A model generated the notes under the pieces. It searched no databases. It saw only the letters and a program-made list of their open reading frames with translations, and was not told where the DNA came from. DNA of 64,000 bases from REEB95 sp035934235 (GTDB lineage: Bacteria > Pseudomonadota > Alphaproteobacteria > ATCC43930 > CGMCC-115725), in the NCBI GenBank assembly GCA_035934235.1, contig DASYYB010000030.1, forward strand, positions 1 through 64,000, given 5' to 3'. Made by a program: the position numbers and the translations under genes. Shown here in pieces: positions 61,054 through 64,000 of this stretch (within the stretch, counting starts at the first letter, position 1; each line of letters opens with the position of its first letter).

Positions 61054-63195
61054 ATGATGCGCCAATTCGAACTCGTCGAGCGGGTCAAGGCGTACGACCC
61101 GTCGGCCGACGAAGACGCCATCAACCGCGCCTATGTCTATTCGATGAAGGCGCACGGCGCCCAGAAACGGGCGTCCGGCGATCCGTATTTTTCTCATACC
61201 GTCGAAGTCGCTGGCATTCTGGCGAAGATGAAGCTCGACGCGGCGTCGATCATCACCGGTCTGCTGCATGACACGGTCGAAGACACGCTGGCGACGCTGG
61301 ACGACATCGAAAAGGTCTTCGGGCCGGAAATCGCGCGCTTGGTTGATGGCGTGACCAAGCTGTCGCGGATCGAGCTGCAATCGGATCAAACCAAGCAGGC
61401 GGAGAACTTCCGCAAGCTGGTGCTGGCGATGTCAGAGGACATCCGCGTTTTGTTGGTGAAGCTGGCGGACCGGCTGCACAACATGCGCACGCTTCACTTC
61501 ATCAAGGACGCCGACAAGCGCAAACGCATCGCCCGCGAGACGATGGAGATCTACGCGCCGCTTGCCGAACGGATTGGCATGAATGCGATGAAGGACGAGC
61601 TCGAGGATTTGGCGTTCGCCGAGCTCAATGCCGAGGCGCGCGACAGCATCAAGACGCGGCTCAACTTCTTGCGCGAAAAAGGCGGCGATCTGGTCAGCAG
61701 CATCATCGACGAACTGCACCAGACGTTGAAGGACGGCGGCGTCGAGGCGCAGGTCTCCGGCCGCGAAAAGACATCCTATTCGGTCTGGAAGAAGATGCAG
61801 AAGAAGAATGTCGGCTTCGAGCAGCTATCCGACATCATGGCCTTCCGCGTCGTCGTCGAGAACGTCGAGCAGTGCTATCACGCGCTCGGCGTCATGCACA
61901 GCAAGTATCCGGTCGTGCCGGGGCGGTTCAAGGACTACATCTCGACGCCGAAGCCGAACAACTATCGCTCGCTGCACACCGGCGTGATCGGCCCGCATCG
62001 CCAACGGATCGAAGTCCAGATCCGGACGCCCGAAATGCACGAAGTTGCCGAGCTCGGCGTTGCCGCGCATTGGGTCTATAAGCAGGGCGCGCCGCGAACC
62101 GAAGGCCGCCAGTATCGCTGGCTGCGCGAACTGCTCGACATCATCGAACACGCGCCCGATCCGCAGGAATTCCTTGAGCATACCAAGCTCGAGATGTTCC
62201 AGGATCAGGTATTCTGTTTTACCCCCAAAGGCGACCTGATCGAGCTGCCGCGCGGCGCCACTGCCGTCGATTTCGCCTATGCCGTCCATTCGCAGATCGG
62301 CGATACCTGCGTCGGTGCCAAGATTAACGGCCGGCTGGTGCCGTTGCGCACGACGCTGGCCAACGGCGACCAGGTCGACATCGTCACCTCGAAGGCGCAG
62401 ACGCCGTCACCGACCTGGGAGCGGTTTGTCGTCACCGGCAAGGCCCGTGCGCGGATTCGGCGCTTCATCCGGACGCAGCAGCGTCAGCAATATCTCGATC
62501 TCGGCAAGGCCATCTTGCAGAAGGCCTTCCGGCAAGAGGGTCACGACTTCGCCGAAAAGGCACTCGACGAATTGCTACAACGGTTCGAATGCAAGACCCG
62601 CGACGATCTCTATGTCGTGGTCGGCGAAGGGCTGCACACCGGGCGCGAAATCGTGCATGCGATCTTTCCGCCGAAGACGGACGCGCGGTCGGCCAAGGTT
62701 GTGACCCTCACGCCGCGCGGCAAGACCAAGAAGCCGTCGGAAAACGCGGTTCCGATCCGCGGTATGATCCCCGGCATGGCGGTCCATTTCGCGGGCTGTT
62801 GCCACCCGCTGCCGGGCGATCGCATCGTCGGCATCGTCACGACCGGCAAAGGCGTGACAATCCATACCATCGATTGCGAAACGCTCGATACGTTTGCCGA
62901 GACGCCGGAGCGCTGGCTGGACGTCGCCTGGAGCGACGACGGCGACGGCGGCCGCGTTCATGTCGGCCGGATCAGTGTCACGATCGGCAACGAACCGGGC
63001 AGCCTCGGCAGCCTGACGACCGTCATCGGCAAAAGCAGTGGCAATATCACCAATCTCAAGATCACCAACCGGTCCCAGGATTTTTTCGAAATCCTCGTCG
63101 ACATCGAAGTGCAGAACGTGCGCCACTTGACCAACATCATCGCGGCCTTGCGGGCGACGCCGGTGATCAACTCGGTTGAGCGCGCGCGCGGCTGA
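61054..63195 (+). CDS. rsh: Bifunctional (p)ppGpp synthetase/hydrolase (Rsh/SpoT)
   Basis: A 713-aa stringent-response enzyme. The HD hydrolase (His48, His72-Asp73 in GLLHDTVEDT), synthetase domain (FKDYISTPKPNNYRSLHT near 295), TGS (about 385-445) and C-terminal ACT (about 640-713) are all present. Motifs are intact, so both activities are expected. It makes and removes (p)ppGpp, with rpoZ (one ppGpp site on polymerase) upstream. pdxJ begins 5 bp later. Confidence 0.96.
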   Translation: MMRQFELVERVKAYDPSADEDAINRAYVYSMKAHGAQKRASGDPYFSHTVEVAGILAKMKLDAASIITGLLHDTVEDTLATLDDIEKVFGPEIARLVDGVTKLSRIELQSDQTKQAENFRKLVLAMSEDIRVLLVKLADRLHNMRTLHFIKDADKRKRIARETMEIYAPLAERIGMNAMKDELEDLAFAELNAEARDSIKTRLNFLREKGGDLVSSIIDELHQTLKDGGVEAQVSGREKTSYSVWKKMQKKNVGFEQLSDIMAFRVVVENVEQCYHALGVMHSKYPVVPGRFKDYISTPKPNNYRSLHTGVIGPHRQRIEVQIRTPEMHEVAELGVAAHWVYKQGAPRTEGRQYRWLRELLDIIEHAPDPQEFLEHTKLEMFQDQVFCFTPKGDLIELPRGATAVDFAYAVHSQIGDTCVGAKINGRLVPLRTTLANGDQVDIVTSKAQTPSPTWERFVVTGKARARIRRFIRTQQRQQYLDLGKAILQKAFRQEGHDFAEKALDELLQRFECKTRDDLYVVVGEGLHTGREIVHAIFPPKTDARSAKVVTLTPRGKTKKPSENAVPIRGMIPGMAVHFAGCCHPLPGDRIVGIVTTGKGVTIHTIDCETLDTFAETPERWLDVAWSDDGDGGRVHVGRISVTIGNEPGSLGSLTTVIGKSSGNITNLKITNRSQDFFEILVDIEVQNVRHLTNIIAALRATPVINSVERARG

Positions 63196-63200
63196 TCCGC

Positions 63201-63962
63201 ATGATGCAGAAACGGCCGCTGCGCCTCGGCGTGAATATTGATCATGTCGCCACCATCCGTAACGCGCGGGGCGGCGTGCATCCCGATCCGGTTCGCGCGG
63301 CGAAATTGGCCGCGGCGGCGGGGGCCGACGGCATCACGGCGCATCTGCGCGAGGATCGCCGCCACATTTCCGACGCCGACATCGCCGCTCTCGTGCGCGG
63401 GATTGCTTTGCCGCTCAACCTGGAAATGGCGGCGACTGACACCATGCTGGCGATCGCGCTTCACCACCGGCCGCATGCTGCGTGTCTGGTGCCCGAGCGC
63501 CGCCAAGAACTGACCACCGAGGGCGGTCTCGACGCCGCCGGCGCGCGCGATCGGCTTGCGCCGTTTGTCGCGCGGCTGGCGCAGGCGAAAATTCGAACCT
63601 CGCTGTTCATCGATCCCAATGAGAATCAGGTTCGCGCCGCCCAGGCGATCGGCGCGCCGGTTATCGAGCTGCACACCGGCGCCTATTGCGACGCGACAGG
63701 CGCGACGCGAGCACGCGAGCTCGAACGGCTGCGCCGCGCGGCGGCGCTGGCGGAGGAGTTGGGTCTCGAATGTCACGCCGGACACGGAATCACCTTCGAA
63801 ACCGTCGGCGCGGTTGCCGCGATTCCGACCGTTGTCGAACTCAACATCGGTCATTTCCTGATCGGTGAAGCGATTTTCGGCGGGCTCGACAGCGCCATCA
63901 AACGCATGCGCGCCGCGATGGATCAGGCGCGCAGCAACGCGCATGATGAAAAGAGCGCGTGA
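63201..63962 (+). CDS. pdxJ: Pyridoxine 5'-phosphate synthase
   Basis: A 253-aa TIM barrel that closes the pyridoxal phosphate ring from deoxyxylulose-5-phosphate and amino-acetone phosphate. Key motifs: GVNIDHVATIRNARGG, THLRED-like AHLREDRRHI, and GHGITFETVG with NIGHFLIGE. The stop overlaps acpS by 1 bp. Confidence 0.96.
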   Translation: MMQKRPLRLGVNIDHVATIRNARGGVHPDPVRAAKLAAAAGADGITAHLREDRRHISDADIAALVRGIALPLNLEMAATDTMLAIALHHRPHAACLVPERRQELTTEGGLDAAGARDRLAPFVARLAQAKIRTSLFIDPNENQVRAAQAIGAPVIELHTGAYCDATGATRARELERLRRAAALAEELGLECHAGHGITFETVGAVAAIPTVVELNIGHFLIGEAIFGGLDSAIKRMRAAMDQARSNAHDEKSA

Positions 63963-64000
63963 TGATTCTCGGCGTCGGCAGCGATTTGATCGACATTCGC
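63962..64000 (+). CDS. acpS: Holo-[acyl-carrier-protein] synthase, first 13 codons (partial)
   Basis: ATG 63962 overlaps the pdxJ stop. The visible peptide MILGVGSDLIDIR is the conserved N-terminus of AcpS, which loads the phosphopantetheine arm on ACP. The Asp in GSDLIDI is a metal ligand. The rest lies beyond the window; pdxJ-acpS is the common order in proteobacteria. Confidence 0.9.
   Translation, partial: MILGVGSDLIDIR

Noticed and set aside
1..64000. CRISPR arrays, IS elements, prophage genes, rRNA operon or replication origin
   Set aside because: No regularly spaced repeats, transposase or phage motifs, rRNA sequence or DnaA-box cluster was seen by eye.

Overview
The window looks like a chromosomal segment of a high-GC alphaproteobacterium. 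The evidence is gene content and order (dprA-plsY-pyrC'-pyrB, topA-rnr, rpoZ-rsh-pdxJ-acpS), an alphaproteobacterial-type speF leader in front of a small ornithine decarboxylase, CtrA-like TTAA-N7-TTAACC motifs, an RpoH sigma factor and a bactofilin/M23 pair. A Rhodospirillales-like lineage is my guess, not something proven here. Coding density is high. Most neighbours overlap by 4 bp or abut. No IS element, CRISPR array, phage or rRNA operon was seen.

Layout: 1-15 kb carries the end of a CBS-domain (probably ClC) protein, a membrane histidine kinase with a di-heme peroxidase, a cupredoxin, bcp-glnE, a giant AsmA-like protein, tyrS, anmK, and rluD-rpoH. 15-17 kb holds the decarboxylase gene behind a roughly 300-nt structured leader with a 32-codon upstream ORF. 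17-30 kb has two small secreted proteins, an S41 protease, rnr-topA-dprA-plsY, a catalytically degenerate dihydroorotase next to pyrB, amt and ruvX. 30-38.5 kb has gatCAB, manC, tRNA-Ser(GCT) followed by a gene remnant, a PAS protein, folB and folP.

38.5-48.6 kb is the most interesting part. An AT-rich intergenic region contains a well-formed candidate small RNA (promoter, stem-loop, anti-Shine-Dalgarno-like CCTCCC, intrinsic terminator). Then comes a complete type I secretion system (TolC-like, LapB-like ABC exporter, HlyD-like adaptor), an orphan CpaA-type prepilin peptidase, a small protein resembling the C-terminal module of secreted adhesins, a ribbon-helix-helix/PAS fusion, and a LapG-like periplasmic cysteine protease. 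Together these suggest an adhesin secretion and surface-retention module of the Lap type, but with a modified calcium site in LapG and no large adhesin or LapD in view. An M23 peptidase overlapping a bactofilin gene (LmdC/BacA-like) follows.

48.6-64 kb returns to housekeeping: a threonine dehydratase-like enzyme, haloacid dehalogenase, soluble lytic transglycosylase, dapA-smpB, family-5 uracil-DNA glycosylase, NYN protein, folK, a frameshifted MFS transporter fragment next to an XRE regulator, pyrE, an AlgD-like GDP-mannose dehydrogenase with a glycosyltransferase, then rpoZ, rsh, pdxJ and the first codons of acpS. ManC and AlgD could together supply GDP-mannuronate for a polysaccharide.
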